A stretch of 64,000 nucleotides of DNA, from NCBI GenBank assembly GCA_015680685.1, contig MNCI01016379.1, positions 119,268 through 183,267 of the forward strand. The letters run 5' to 3'. The stretch's first letter is position 1. Each line of letters begins with the position of its first letter. Shown in pieces: positions 23,101 through 34,066 of this stretch. The notes under the pieces were generated by a model. The model worked only from the letters and a program-made list of their open reading frames with translations. It was not told the origin of the DNA and did no database searches. Both the position numbers and the translations under genes were made by a program. The DNA is from Gnetum montanum. Its lineage: Eukaryota > Streptophyta > Gnetopsida > Gnetales > Gnetaceae.

Positions 23101-26100
23101 TACAATTTTACAGTAATAAATCTGCATCCTAGATTTCCCCTACTGCATTTGATAGGGGTCCTGTTGGTTTTGGACCAATGCGATTTATTATACAAATTGG
23201 AATATGATCCGGTTAAGCTTCGAGGATGATGTTGAGTAAATTGCCATGAACACTTGTGTATATCGTTGCATTTAATAAATATAAAAGAGAATATGATACA
23301 TATGTTACAAATAAAATCCTTGTTGCTATGGTGGGAGATGGCGAGAAATATTTATGATTTTATGTTTTATAGTTTTATGAATTCTATAGTTATAAGAAAC
23401 AAAATAATAAACACACATGCATTGCAATCCCACCTGGGGACAAGCGCAATGCTCACGTTGCAATCCCTCATGGGGACAAGTGCAACACCACACACAAAAT
23501 ATAATAAAGGATGGCTCTTAGTCACAACTTTGATAACCCAACACCATGACATACAGTTATGGCCTCATTGGGTAAGTGTGAATCATTGCAACTTATGAAA
23601 ATAAGAACTAAATAAATAATTTTATGGTTTTAATATTTTATAAATGTTTTTGGTGTTTTAATGTTTAAGACATTGACGGTAGAATAAGGGAAAACCATAA
23701 GCTTTATTCACCGTGCAAACACTGGACTACACATTGACCAACTGGTTTTGAGCTATGTAAGCAAGGTAGCACTCTCACAAAGTCTAGCTGCACCTATGAA
23801 AGTGAGGACTCAAAACACACAAACTAGGGAAGGAAATTAACTTACCCAAGGAAGGAAGAGTTCTTCACAGGAACCAGATGCCACAAGCCCCAGAAAATGT
23901 CTAAGTATAAATTGGTTGTGTGAAGGAACTCACCTTGGGTATTTATAGTTTTCGCGTAGGAATGGAAGGGATTTGTCAATGCCTGGGTGTCAATGGAGGC
24001 TCGTCAATGTATCTTGAATTGACTTTGGGCACACAAGAGGCAAAGTCAGGAAAACTAGGCCTACGAGGGGGTGTGTTAGTGCTCCTTCCTACAGCCCTCC
24101 CCATCCCCCGCCCTCCCAACTTAACACCACACTTTGCTTAATTCATCTTGTGTGTGAGTTGGAACTTGAGGAAGCATGCTAGGAGGCTTCTAAGACATTT
24201 GAATGAAGTCAAGATTGTCCTATAGAGCTTGGAATTGTGCATACAACCTTGGAGTGTAACCCTAAGGGGGCAAGGGTGCATCTTGAAAGCAAGAACCACT
24301 TACAAATGTGCTAGACCATAAATAATGGTCTTTTGAAACACTTCCCGAATCTATGGCTTACAATTGACATACATAATGCCATTGGATGACTCATCACCAT
24401 CAGACTCATAGAAAGATAAAAGAATCAAACTTGAGAAGGTATCCAAGTATGAATCAAGATTCAAGTCAAAGGATTAAGCATTCAAGGGTGCCATCAAACC
24501 AATTCCAGTAAGGTTCCAATAATTCAACAATTATTGAGATTTTAGAAATATCACAAAATAGACATGGGCCAAGGATGCTTTCACTTTTTGTTGGTGGTAC
24601 CAATACTCATGTTAGGGATCCTTGGCCCCTATCAGCAAATTGTTATGTTAAAAATGCTCTAAATCATTATGGGTGTTTCTAAATTGTTATAGAAACAACT
24701 TTCATCTAAGTCATTTAGGCCTAAAGGTGTTGAGGATCGGTGGAGAGTGTTAGAATATAATCGTAACATGATGTACAATCATTAGTTTCATAATGATTCA
24801 AGGCTGTTTATAATCACTTATAAACAAGTTGTAACAAAAGGACATGATTTATCATGCAAGCCATTACAACCTTATCCATAGAACATAAGCAACTATTAAT
24901 TAGTTACAAAGATGTGACATGAAGAATAAGATGTGGTAAGAAACAATTTGAAGATTAAGATAGCCGTATGTGGAACTAACGATGGATAATAAGAGAAGAT
25001 ACTAGACGAAGTATTGTACAGAAGATAATTAGAATTAGAGCCACAAGAAACCAAAGATATATGTCTAAAGCAAAGGAAGAAGTCAATACTAAGAAATGTA
25101 ATCAAATAGAGAAGTAATTACGATCCATAGATTCATAATGACTATCCAAGAAGCCAAAAGGTTATCAAGTTGTTCATAAGAGAAAGAAGTGAAGAAGGAT
25201 CCAGTTACCTAAATAGGAAAAGTAGATCCAAGGTGAACAATTTGTAATCTGATCCAGTTTCCTAAAGAGGAAGAGAAGACTATCTGGAAAATTATTATAG
25301 AAAGTGGAAAAAAGACTATGAAGAAGGTATAGGTTATGATTGAATTAGTAGTCCATAACAAGTCAAGCTGTGGATTTTTGAGGAACCTAAGAAGGCCCAG
25401 CCCACATAAGATTAACCAACTGGAAAAATTCCCAAATAGACTTGTCTGAGTAATAGGCAAAGGCAGACATTGTAAGGATGTAGCCAAAGAAAGAAAGAAG
25501 CAGAAGAAGAAGTTGTTACGAAGAATAGGTTCATAACAAGATTGGAAGACACCAAGAATGATTGCGCAATGTGAACAATATGATTACAAAAGATGTACAA
25601 TGATGAATTGTTTAATCAATAAGTTATATATTAAGTTTTCCTTATAAATTAAATGATCCTTGTATAATTAGAGTTGTCCAAGAGACATAAAACTAAACTC
25701 TAACAAAGAGATCTAAAAATACAAGGATTCAACAATCCAAGATCTTAACAACAAATATTGTCAAAGTTGACACAAGCATAAAAAGATAGTCAAGCCCAAG
25801 CAATTGGATAAGAAGAGATATTGAGATAATCATTCAATGTTGTCCATCACCAAACATAGTAAGAGAAGGATCAGCTTACGTTTTTGCTTAGCAAGAGGAA
25901 TTTGCTTAGGTTTCTTGCTTATGAAGAAGAATTTATTAGTATGTTGGATTGCTACTCAGCTCCGATTTTCTTTTATTTGCTGTCTTTTGTAGTACTAGCC
26001 ATAGTCTTCTCTTATTGCTGTTTATTTTCTTTTTCCAGCTACACTCCCTTTTGGTTGATTATGCGAAATTTATTAGTATGCTGGATTAATGCTCAGCCCT

Positions 26101-29100
26101 GGTCTTCTTTGATTTTTGCTATTTTTTGTTGCAGCGACTGACTGCTGTTTCTTTCTCTTTCAGCCATAATGGTTGTGGTTGTTCTCTCCTTCTCTCCACA
26201 CATACACGTGACCACTCACCAAACCCTGCACACCATCCCTATTGGAATTCAAGAGATAATGAGTTGTTTCTTGTAACTGATTCTTTCTTTGAAACTAGTT
26301 TTTCTCTCTTGAAATACCTTTTTTGATCCCACCAAGTCACGAGTTCATTGTTAAAAAGTAATAAAAATGAATTCTAAGAAATTGCAGGTTCAATTCCCAA
26401 ATATGTAACTTAAACATTTTAGGAATCTGATTTTGCCAAGTCTCACTTTCAGTTCCTCCTGATCCAACATGATAGAAAATTGACAATTATGAAATATTCA
26501 AACATAATATGCATCTCTGTTTCTTCTTTTTGTTTTACAATATAGCATTTCTGAATTTAAAGGCGGTAAATATGTATTGTGCTTCATTTTACAGCAACAT
26601 TCATTTTTAAAATGTATATAACATAACATATAGTAGACTGGACTAGACTGGTCAATTTCATCTTTGATTTTTCCCACAATATGCATCCTAAGCAATATCT
26701 GGCAAATAACCGCTATCATGCTTCAATTTCACTGCAAAAGGTTTCAAAATAAAAATATCATAAGGCACAAGTCTAAGTCATAAACTCAAATAAAACATCT
26801 TTTCCATTTCATATGGATAATGGAATATTGCATCAACTTTAAGCCTTGAAAGGTCATCGTGGTACCTTTCTACATGGCCATGGAGGGGGTACTTATACTC
26901 TATTAACTGATAAATAGTGCATAAAAACATACACATTATTTAAAAATAACATAACCATGATATACATGACATTCCTAATTTGTAGTTCAAGTTCCTTTCA
27001 CTTGATTCATTAGTTCAGTTCCTTAGCAATGTGTGTGTGAATCATCATGCTAAGAAAAACTTTTTTGGTTCAAGCCTTGAGGCATACCATAAGGAAATGT
27101 TTTTTTTCCTTGTCAAATCTGATTGCTTAATAATTAGAGTTTACATAGTAGCACTTAGAGATAAATGATCCAAAATTTGTATGAACCTGAGATATCCACA
27201 CTAATATATTATGTTTTACATCGGTTGGGAATGTGGGAGCATAGGAGCGTGTACCCAAACGAGTTTGGGAATGAGGGCTATTTCATGGGAATGAAGCCAA
27301 ATGCATGTAGAACGTGACTAAAGAAATTAATTAAAAATATACAAAAATTCTTCTCTAGACTCGGCTAAGATTTTAAAGGAAATTTATAAATACTGTAATG
27401 TTAAAATTAAAATTTAATGAAATCATATCTCTGAAAATACAATGATACTATAATTTACTAGTATAGAAATAGAAAAGATGTTGGTAGAAGTGTTCATTTT
27501 ATTATCTATGAAAGTTTTATCACTGTGATTTATTTCTATAAATCCATTGTTGTTCACTATAGCTTTATATCATTTTTATTACCAGATATATAAGTGACTA
27601 AAGTTTGGGTGGAGTTCCCATTCAGTTGGGAACACGTTTAGGTACCTGGAATGTGGGGAATGAGAAAATTTTGAGCAAGCTCTTATGAAACACTGCTAAT
27701 ATATATAGTTCAAAAAGAAACATTTTAATCTGTTCAAGAAATTATTCCAATGCACATATGGCATACAACATATCAAACCTTAGTAGCAACCTCACAAATA
27801 CTACAACCTGTCAGCCCAATCTCTATTCAACATTACTTTTGTTCATTCCATTGATTAATGCTAAATCAACAAGCAGTAAATACTTAGTATATGCATTCAT
27901 AGTAATACACAAACACATAAGCACAATTCAAAATTAATCACAAAGAAGAATCATAGTCTTTCAACCAATCAGCAATACATCATTCAACTGATCACTAATG
28001 TGTCAAATCCTAAGCCAACAATGAATTTGTAGGAATGCAACCAATTATGATTTCATGCTAGAATTACTCATGGCCTAGATAATTTGGAAAACCTTCAATC
28101 AATACCTAGGATGCATATGTAACATAGCATAGAACCAATGCACATTAACACTTAAATCCATCACAATTATGAAATCACAGATAGATCAACAAATCAGTGC
28201 CAAATCATACAAATTGTGAACTCAAACACATCAACAATACTTAAATCCATCAACATCATAAATCGTGGATAAGTTGCCAAATCAGTACCAAATCATACAA
28301 ATTATGAACTCAAATACATTAACAACACTCAAACCCATCACAATCATAAAATTATAGATAAATTGCGAAATCAGTACTAAACCAGACACATAGTCACAAG
28401 GCACACTTACAAGCATTGCCACAAACATTAAGATGAAAACCTAAAGAAATTTGAGTCATTACACATAGGTGTACTTAATAGCAAACTGTTTTGAGTTCCA
28501 GCACCAATCCCACTTCCCAAAAAATTGTCCCAAAAAAGAAAAGAAAACATGATCCATGACCTTTTTCCCATTTATCTAGAGTAGGAAGAGCGAGAACTTA
28601 CAATCTTTACAAATATTAACTAGACAGTTTTCTAGCCAATTGCTCCTAGATGGAATGTAGTTCCCAGCTAGGGAGTTTAAGTTGTGTGTCTTGTCTGAAA
28701 TTTAGAGCTCTTGCTAACCTGTTGTGTTGTATGGACGTGCGATAATTGTGATACATGTATTTGTCATCTAGCCTTTCTAACATTCAGCTAAACCTTGGAA
28801 GTGCCTTACAATTCTGATTTGTCATCTGGTCTTATAATATGTGACATGTGTTTGTTAACAATTCCGGTTTGGTCCTTACTGATATTTGGTTTAGCTTTTC
28901 AATACATAAATGTGGTGAGCAATAATGAAGTAAAAAATAAGAGTTCTTGTATTTTTTTAGGGTGTAACGTTACCTCCCAGGAGATTTCTAGACTTATGAT
29001 CTTTATGCGATGCATAAGTTTTTGTGAAACTCATGGAACTGTGCACACATTTTTTTCATTTATAAGTTTATAATATGTTTCTTTTCATTTTCATCCACAT

Positions 29101-31962
29101 GGTATAATATATTTTAGTTTTATTACTACTTAGTTCCCTATAACCAGCTATCTACTTGATGCCATTGTCTGAACATATATTTTTACTGTACCACTAGGTG
29201 ACATGTCTGAGCATACTCCCTTGGGATCAAATGTATAACTTGCAAAATCACAAGCCACATGCTCTGACCAAGTGAACTATGCCTTGCTAGCATTTCCATT
29301 ACATACATACAAACATACACACAAGTAATTTTTATTTTTAAAGTTACATCAAAGCTTGGACAATGTACTGATTTATAATTAATCAGTCAATGCTAACTTC
29401 AAGTTAGTAAATTAACCACTCTATTACGTATGGCTTCTTGTGTGACGCTGGGAACTTTCATCCTTCAAGTCACAGGTCCAATCCTATTGGGTTATGCTGA
29501 TCTGAACAAGCATTGTTTAGAAGAGAATAGCTGAAATTGACCTGTTGAAAAGATCCATAAGGTCTCCCAATTGATGTAATAGAATATTTAAATTTCAGTT
29601 TGATTATTATATGTGTAATACTTTACTATACTTTGGAGTTTTGTTTTTGCATACGATGATTCCCTAATATATCTTACAATAGAATACAATAGTTTTGCTT
29701 GATGTGCTTAATCTAGAACCATCTGAGAATTTGTTTTCCAAAAAATGACTTAAAAAAAAAAACTAATTTTGTAGAGATCTTTCGAGCGGCTACTCAAAAA
29801 GAAACAGGGTAATAGGGCCACATGGGAATATCCATTTGCTGTTGCTGGTGTAAATATAACCTTCATGTTGATTCAAATGCTTGATCTTCGGTCAGGTAAG
29901 AAGATGTTTGATTTAACATACTAAGCAGAGTTGATTGGTCATTGTTCCTTTTCAGTAATAAGCAATTTCAAGAAGTTAGTGTTATAAATTTTCTGCCATT
30001 TTTATTGTATTTATTGTTGCCATATCATTGTATGCTATTGAAATTGAGCATTCTACTTGATTGTAAAATTTTAGTTGGTTCTCAATGCATGTCCTGAAAA
30101 AGGTAATCTTTTTCATTTGTTTTTATAATATTATTTGCTAATTGTTTGCTCTCCTTTGCAGAAAGGCCAAGAACAACAGTGGGTGCAATCTTCTTGAGAA
30201 TGCTTGCAGGTAATTTTGCGTAAAAGAGGTTCAGAATTCCTATTAAATTTAAGATTTCTGTTACTGTTAGATTGTTCTTCTAAAATCACTCTATATACAG
30301 TTTATTATTTACTATGTTAGAACCTTATATTCCTATTCATTCTCTGTCCTTGATGAATCTGTACTTGTCTTCACTCGACAATGCCTGCAGTGACGCCCGC
30401 TCCCTTCGCATGTGGTCTTCTCTTTAGTTTTTGTTAGGTTTCCAATATTTAGCATGGTGATATATTTTGTGTCCATTTCTACCCGTTCTCCATTGTTGTC
30501 TTTCTTGAATGGGTAAAAAGAAAATTTTATTAAAATAAAATTTTGGAGACAGAAAGTACTGGGGGTCTTAGACATCAACCAAGAAACATGATCAAAAGTC
30601 TATTTCATTACCATCCAGTTCATACAATAAAATAAAATAAATAAAACTATAAAAATTTACATTATCACCCATATATTTCTAACCTGAGTCCTAATCTCGG
30701 TTAACTATTCAGTCTAGTTTGTTTCAAGGACTGGAGCAGTTGCGTTCTCTAGCATTCATGAGAATGAGGCATTTGGCTCAGGTAATATATGCCTCGTATG
30801 TTTCCTTGGGTTTTGACATTTTAAAGGCATTTGTCTTTTACAACTTTTAAGTTCTATCATAGGACAGACAATAAACTGTCTTTTCTAGCAAAGAATGTTA
30901 ATTTCAATAATTTCCTAATAGAATTTTACATATTCAGTGTATTGAAAGTATTAACGGTACTGCTACTATCATTTAATTATAGTCAGGCAGCCATCCTATG
31001 GACTCTAATATTTGTTGATGAGTGAACTATCAAGCCGAACAACCATTCTTGAATCACTGTTAAATCAAAAATTATGATGATGGATTTAGTGCTGGCTTGA
31101 CAATAATGTTGAAAAAGAACTCCAAAATATTCCTATCAATGAGGTGTAGTTTCTTGGTAATGCTTGCAACTTTGCAGCCTCTAGGTTACAACTTCAGTCT
31201 TGGCTAGTTATACTGAAATATATGGGCATTATGCAAAAGGTTGTGGCTGAAATTGAACTTTGTTCATTAGGTTCATTGGGTTTCCGCATCAGATAATAAA
31301 ACAGGTTAATTTTAATTTTAGATAATGATCTGGATTAAGAGTTGAATTGCTGAAAAACGTCTTTTTAAAAATAATTTTCAATTTTGTTTTGTCATTTTTT
31401 TACGAACATTTGCTTTAATTTTTCTTTTAAAATTACATAAGACTTTATTGATGCCTATTATTAAAGGCAGTTGTATCCAAAGTTTATTTGCTAGTAGCAT
31501 TCCTAACGATGGTCTTCAAAGGAGCTTTCTATTGTGGGATGTGTAATTTGATTTGAGAAATGCACGAACCTTTGTTTTCAAGTTGTTGAATTGTTTCAAT
31601 TATTCAAACATCCAACTACTCTAGCTAAATTTTATTTCTGCTATACGTGACTTGTTGGTCGCGTTTTTGCCATTGCAGAGGATGAGGGGGCCTTTGACTT
31701 GCTTTATTGTGTTGCATTTGAAATGATGGACGCACAATGGCTAGAGAGGAGGGCTTCATACATGGAGTTCAATGTGTATACTCTATCTTTGAATGCTACT
31801 TTATTTTCTGATGTTATGCTGCAAACTTCGTATTTGAACCATATCTGATTGCATGTTCAGGAGGTGCTAAAGGCTACACGCATTCAACTTGAAAAAGAGT
31901 TACAGGTGGAGGACGTTTTTCGTCTTGAAGACTTGCCATCAAACGCTTTGCTTTCTCAGTAG
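11028..31962 (+). CDS. ELMO/CED-12 domain-containing protein, nine exons (gene span)
   Basis: The exons are 11028-11106, 17732-17841, 17969-18037, 20523-20638, 20736-20790, 29775-29895, 30162-30209, 31679-31773 and 31861-31962. All internal junctions have GT-AG borders and the phases agree, giving 795 nt and 264 residues. The ELMO domain covers about residues 80-235. Diagnostic blocks are WKEMGWQGRDPSTDF plus RGGGFLSLENLVFF (about 110-139), WEYPFAVAGVNITFMLIQML (about 160-179) and AFDLLYC...SYMEF. ELMO proteins act in animals with Dock-type Rac activators; the plant family is small and of largely unknown function. Length, N-terminus (MDVRASFVAV) and C-terminus (DLPSNALLSQ) fit plant family members. 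No signal peptide or membrane span is evident. Only the exon 1 donor is uncertain. Confidence 0.92.
11553..11580. repeat. 14-bp tandem duplication in intron 1
   Basis: The segment 'tcgtggacattgaa' is present twice back to back. It is a recent, exact duplication. Confidence 0.85.
11738..11947. repeat. Diverged tandem duplication, about 103-bp unit, intron 1
   Basis: A unit starting 'ttgagagccattattgtc' at 11738 recurs as 'ttggagagccgttattgtc' at 11841. Both run through 'caaactt(c)atgca/cgtgca' to 'cattac'. It is clearly related but diverged. Confidence 0.75.
12236..12335 (-). repeat. tRNA-derived SINE-like repeat, - strand, intron 1
   Basis: Inverted, the segment contains an A-box-like 'tagagtgatagtaaagtg' and a B-box-like 'aggttcaaatccc' at tRNA-like spacing (B box near 12269). 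It is too degenerate to be a tRNA gene. Confidence 0.5.
13160..14335. repeat. Inverted pair of SINE-like repeats forming about 200-bp arms
   Basis: The left arm (about 13160-13375, - strand) and right arm (about 14112-14335, + strand) share 'gaaactgaaatttttact', 'gaccccttg/gacccctta' and 'cagtttcagaattccttt', plus a tRNA-like head. The right head reads 'accatagtggtaagggtctt...gggttctattct' with A and B boxes, then an A-run. The pair could be two SINE insertions in opposite orientation or one element with long inverted ends. About 740 bp lies between the arms, including another inverted SINE-like head near 13710-13765. Confidence 0.65.
14975..15060 (+). repeat. tRNA-like SINE head, intron 1
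   Basis: A-box-like 'gtaactcaattggtaaac' and B-box-like 'ggaattcaaattgc' are spaced as in a tRNA. Nothing else is recognisable. Confidence 0.45.
15866..16020 (+). repeat. SINE-like repeat, family B, copy 1 (intron 1)
   Basis: It shares with the copy at 16157 the order 'catcatt', 'gtaaggt', 'gttgtaaggcttgggtttgag' and 'aagttaag/ggttaag', then a conserved tail ending 'catcaa(g/a)cct'. An A-box-like start and a B-box-like 'gggtttgagcct' indicate a tRNA-derived head. Confidence 0.65.
16157..16310 (+). repeat. SINE-like repeat, family B, copy 2 (intron 1)
   Basis: This is a direct repeat of the 15866 copy about 290 bp downstream, including the 'gtaaggcttgggtttgag' B-box region and the 'agcatcaaacctttgggtg' tail. 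The two differ by scattered substitutions. Confidence 0.65.
17732..17841 (+). CDS. ELMO gene exon 2
   Basis: It lies between 'tttttcag' and 'gtaaat' and encodes a run containing STTWIGRGFSCVCAQRRG and ending DLTPIQ. It enters in phase 1 and leaves in phase 0. The GRG-SCVCAQRR block is conserved in plant ELMO proteins. Confidence 0.93.
17969..18037 (+). CDS. ELMO gene exon 3
   Basis: It lies between 'aatttag' and 'gtagca'. It has 23 codons beginning EERWRNLRKRVDVIFD and ending with Gln, phase 0 at both ends. It is a helical segment leading into the ELMO domain. Confidence 0.92.
18780..19935 (+). mobile_element. RTE-type LINE relic in intron 3
   Basis: The conceptual + strand translation (with stops and frameshifts) gives ordered blocks of an RTE reverse transcriptase. 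These are KLMSYIIRLWERFREQHL at about 18820, DFIDLDRAYDQVPKRLF at about 18967, MDEMIIDIQDDM at about 19107, and the NDVTNRVEVEWMK and LKGKFYIM blocks at 19380-19495. The 3' end 'cagttgggataacggtatggtgatgaaga' near 19890-19918 resembles the RTE terminus. Length and damage show an old copy; its orientation matches the host gene. Confidence 0.8.
20523..20638 (+). CDS. ELMO gene exon 4
   Basis: It lies between 'gaatgcag' and 'gtatgg'. It encodes ETLKALWNAAFPGWEY and then the core motif WKEMGWQGRDPSTDF, leaving an Arg codon split after two bases. Confidence 0.96.
20736..20790 (+). CDS. ELMO gene exon 5
   Basis: It lies between 'tttttcag' and 'gtacat'. It completes the split Arg and encodes GGGFLSLENLVFFAQTFP, the most conserved part of the ELMO domain. 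Confidence 0.96.
21969..22097. repeat. 64-bp tandem duplication in intron 5
   Basis: The unit starting 'ggtatattgtaacaag' at 21969 repeats at 22033 with one substitution and one extra base. Confidence 0.85.
22288..22510. repeat. Direct repeat, left copy (pairs with 24175-24400)
   Basis: It shares with the right copy the blocks 'gacatttgaatgaag', 'gaattgtgcatacaacc', 'ttggagtgt', 'gggggcaaggg' and 'caattgacatacaaattgcca/cataatgcca'. The copies are 1.9 kb apart in the same orientation and could be LTR fragments of one unidentified element. Confidence 0.7.
23422..23493. repeat. 36-bp tandem duplication
   Basis: 'ttgcaatcccacctgggga' at 23422 and 'ttgcaatccctcatgggga' at 23458 start two tandem 36-bp units with about five differences. 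Confidence 0.75.
23670..24400 (-). repeat. LTR-like block with inverted TATA box, including right direct repeat
   Basis: The - strand reads 'ctataaatacccaaggtgag' near 23950-23930, a good TATA region. The 24175-24400 part is the right copy of the 22288 direct repeat. Layout and composition suggest a - strand LTR of an unidentified retrotransposon; boundaries were not found. Confidence 0.45.
25932..26200. repeat. Diverged tandem duplication, about 137-bp unit
   Basis: 'tttattagtatgttggatt' at 25932 and 'tttattagtatgctggatt' at 26069 begin two related pyrimidine-rich units ending in 'ttttgctgtc/ttttgctatt'-type sequence. Confidence 0.65.
28141..28402. repeat. Three tandem units of about 87 bp
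   Basis: Units start at 28141, 28227 and 28315. Each contains '(a)cttaaatccatca/ctcaaacccatca', 'aaatcagt(g/a)c(c/t)aa' and 'catacaaatt(g/a)tgaactcaaa' in the same order. They are moderately diverged, A-rich and non-coding. Confidence 0.8.
29195..29290 (-). repeat. tRNA-derived SINE-like head, - strand
   Basis: Inverted it reads 'catagttcacttggtcagagcatgt' (A-box-like) and 'acatttgatcccaagg' (B-box-like) at tRNA spacing. It is degenerate. Confidence 0.5.
29775..29895 (+). CDS. ELMO gene exon 6
   Basis: It lies between 'ttttgtag' and 'gtaaga'. It encodes RSFERLLKKKQGNRATWEYP and then FAVAGVNITFMLIQMLDLRS. It enters in phase 0 and leaves in phase 1, nearly 9 kb after exon 5. Confidence 0.96.
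30162..30209 (+). CDS. ELMO gene exon 7
   Basis: It lies between 'ctttgcag' and 'gtaatt'. It encodes RPRTTVGAIFLRMLA flanked by two split Glu codons, and it is only 48 bases long. Confidence 0.95.
31679..31773 (+). CDS. ELMO gene exon 8
   Basis: It lies between 'cattgcag' and 'gtgtat'. It encodes DEGAFDLLYCVAFEMMDAQW and then LERRASYMEFN. The donor GTGTAT is non-optimal but is the only one that keeps the frame and the family alignment. Confidence 0.94.
31861..31962 (+). CDS. ELMO gene exon 9 with stop
   Basis: After 'catgttcag' it encodes EVLKATRIQLEKELQVEDVF and then RLEDLPSNALLSQ, with TAG at 31960-31962. The C-terminus matches plant family members in length and in its final LLSQ-type ending. 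Confidence 0.95.
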   Translation, partial: EVLKATRIQLEKELQVEDVFRLEDLPSNALLSQ

Positions 31963-32250
31963 CAGCTGCACCTTGAATGAGATGGATTTTTTTAAAAAAT
32001 TTTTTGTTGCTAATGAATCATTGTATAAGGGATCGCTTATTTTTATGCGATCTCAGATTTAACATTTTTTAACCATTGGTGGTTCAAGTGTCCCTTGCCT
32101 CGTCTTACATGCCTTTACTTATTTTTTCATAATTTGCCTTGAGAATCTGTTTGGTAAATTGTACACATGAAATAGGAAGCTTACAAAATGTTCTAATTTT
32201 TTTTATTTATGGAGAATTGCCTAGTGCTATATCCCTTTTCAGCTCGTGTT
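31963..32250 (+). other. Probable 3' untranslated region of the ELMO gene
   Basis: AT-rich sequence follows the stop codon, with 'cattgtataagg' and several 'aataat/aataag'-like hexamers. No single polyadenylation signal stands out, so the transcript end is not fixed. Confidence 0.35.
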
Positions 32251-32569
32251 TGTTGACCCTGCATGCATTTGCTATAGGGGCTTTGGCCCAATATTGTGGT
32301 GGTTAACTCCCCTGCTATTACCTCTGTGGTAGGAGTTGAAATCCCCATGGGATGGTCTTTTCAGCCCCTCATATACATAACAAAGCACAGTGCTGGATGT
32401 TTAGCTAAACTGAAACAAAATCAACTTGCGAAGCTGAAAAACAAAGTCTGATTCATACAGCTATCATGTTTTTCATGTTGGTATTTTTAGCCTATTTTGG
32501 ATTGTTCAGTATTGCTAGCAAAGCTACACTCCTAGCAATGCGGTGCTAGTATTCTGCTCAGTTGATTAC

Positions 32570-32665
32570 TGGTTTGGTGAATGGTTTAAGGTAGCTGATT
32601 TGCATCCTGGAAGTCTGAGATTGCATTCCAGCAAGTTTGGATGAAACAGAGAACTATTTAATTCA
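32570..32665 (+). repeat. SINE-like tRNA head downstream of the ELMO gene
   Basis: 'tggtgaatggtttaaggtagctga' followed by 'tgagattgcattccagc' resembles A and B boxes. It is weak on its own but similar in layout to the intron copies. Confidence 0.35.
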
Positions 32666-33984
32666 GTGCACTTTAATCTATTAACTGTCCGACCAATTCA
32701 AAGCCTTGCACTGGATTACAAGATGATGTTTATCTGGCTAACCTTCAACACTTCTTCTATGCTATGATACTTGAATGTATTACTCATGTCATTCGAAATT
32801 CAGCTAATTTGTACACTGTGATGTAGAAGTTGGGGAGACCATCCTTGAATCCTTTTCATGTACACAGCTTTTCCTGCTTTTTATTTTATACCCTTGATAA
32901 ATTAATTGCAATTAGTGATGAACAGTATGATTAAGATGTTCGGAGATAATATGCAAGTTATAAATCTTACAAAAAATTTAAAATTAATAAATTACTAGTT
33001 AATTAATAATAGTTAATAATTTAGAAACATTTTGATTTCACTGAAAGAAATTTTCAACCTGGTTTACATGATTTTTTGGACTATCAATATACTTTTTAAA
33101 CATAATAAATAATTAGTTTAATAAGATTGCTACAGAAAGTTTACAATTGTTATTATATTCACCCCTGATATTTAAAACCGGTCTTATGAAGATTTCAACA
33201 AAGTGTTGATTTTTATTTTTTTACTATAGTTGATTTTTATTTTCATTTTTTTACTTTAGAAAAAAATTCCAATTTGTGGTTGGCGTCAAGACTGAAGATG
33301 TTTTTAATGAATTTTTCAAGATGATAATAACTAACTTCTTTACCATGTTAGCGAACGCATCCGTACCTTTTTTAAAGCAATTTGAGCCAACGATTTAGAA
33401 GCTAAGGAGGTTGCAAAAGCCTTAAAGGAAACATCTAATGATGAAGTTAAAATTCACATGGCTTAGACATCGTTAGACTTTGCTTGTTTTATTATTGGTT
33501 TTGTTCAAAATTTTCGAGAGCACGAGCGGTAAGCATTGGCTATCATGAGTTACCTGAACAAGAATATATGATCATAATTCATTAAAACGTGTTTTACTCT
33601 TGAGAGACGTTGAACATATTAATAACCGAAGGATAAATGATGACTTTATTGGCTTTAATCCTCTGAGTGTTCAGATATTTTCAATTTGAAATTTAATGAA
33701 GAAAGAAAATTTTATCTTACAAATTAATCTTAAAATATAGTGAAAGTGAAAAAGATTGATGAGGACAAATAATATGTTTTGTTGAAGATTATACAAAGTA
33801 TATACTTTTGTATTTCTTGTTTTTTGTTACCTTTGCTTATAAATTGTATTTATTTTAGTTAGGATTATCAAGAAAATATCTTTTCTAGGATTTAGGAAGG
33901 GATGCATAGAACTTAAATTAAAAGGAAAAGTCTCTCTATGTATTAAAAGCAATGGAAAAGTCTCTCTGTTTTAAAAGCAATGAT

Positions 33985-34066
33985 TAATTTTAAACATATT
34001 GACATTTCAAAGTGGTAAAATATGATAATTTTAAACATATTGACATTTCAAACTGGTAAAATATGA
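33985..34066. repeat. 41-bp tandem duplication
   Basis: 'taattttaaacatattgaca' at 33985 is repeated from 34026; the units differ by one base (agtgg/actgg). Confidence 0.9.

Larger units (their letters stand above)
20791..29774 (+). other. ELMO intron 5 (about 9 kb), repeat-filled
   Basis: No conserved exon is missing here: exon 5 and exon 6 join directly in the protein family. The intron holds tandem duplications (21969, 23422, 25932 and 28141), a pair of about 225-bp direct repeats, an LTR-like block with an inverted TATA box, and a SINE-like head near 29.2 kb. The remainder is AT-rich and unassigned. Confidence 0.8.

Noticed and set aside
27220-27660. Possible inverted termini around 'gggaatg' repeats
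   Set aside because: Only short matching words were found; no convincing inverted repeat or target duplication.
28141-28402. CRISPR-like array
   Set aside because: Units are diverged tandem repeats without constant-repeat and unique-spacer structure, in a plant intron.
30724-30781. Possible extra ELMO exon ending in a 'gctcag' plus 'gtaata' donor-like site
   Set aside because: Exons 7 and 8 already join in phase to the family alignment, and no coding block matches here.
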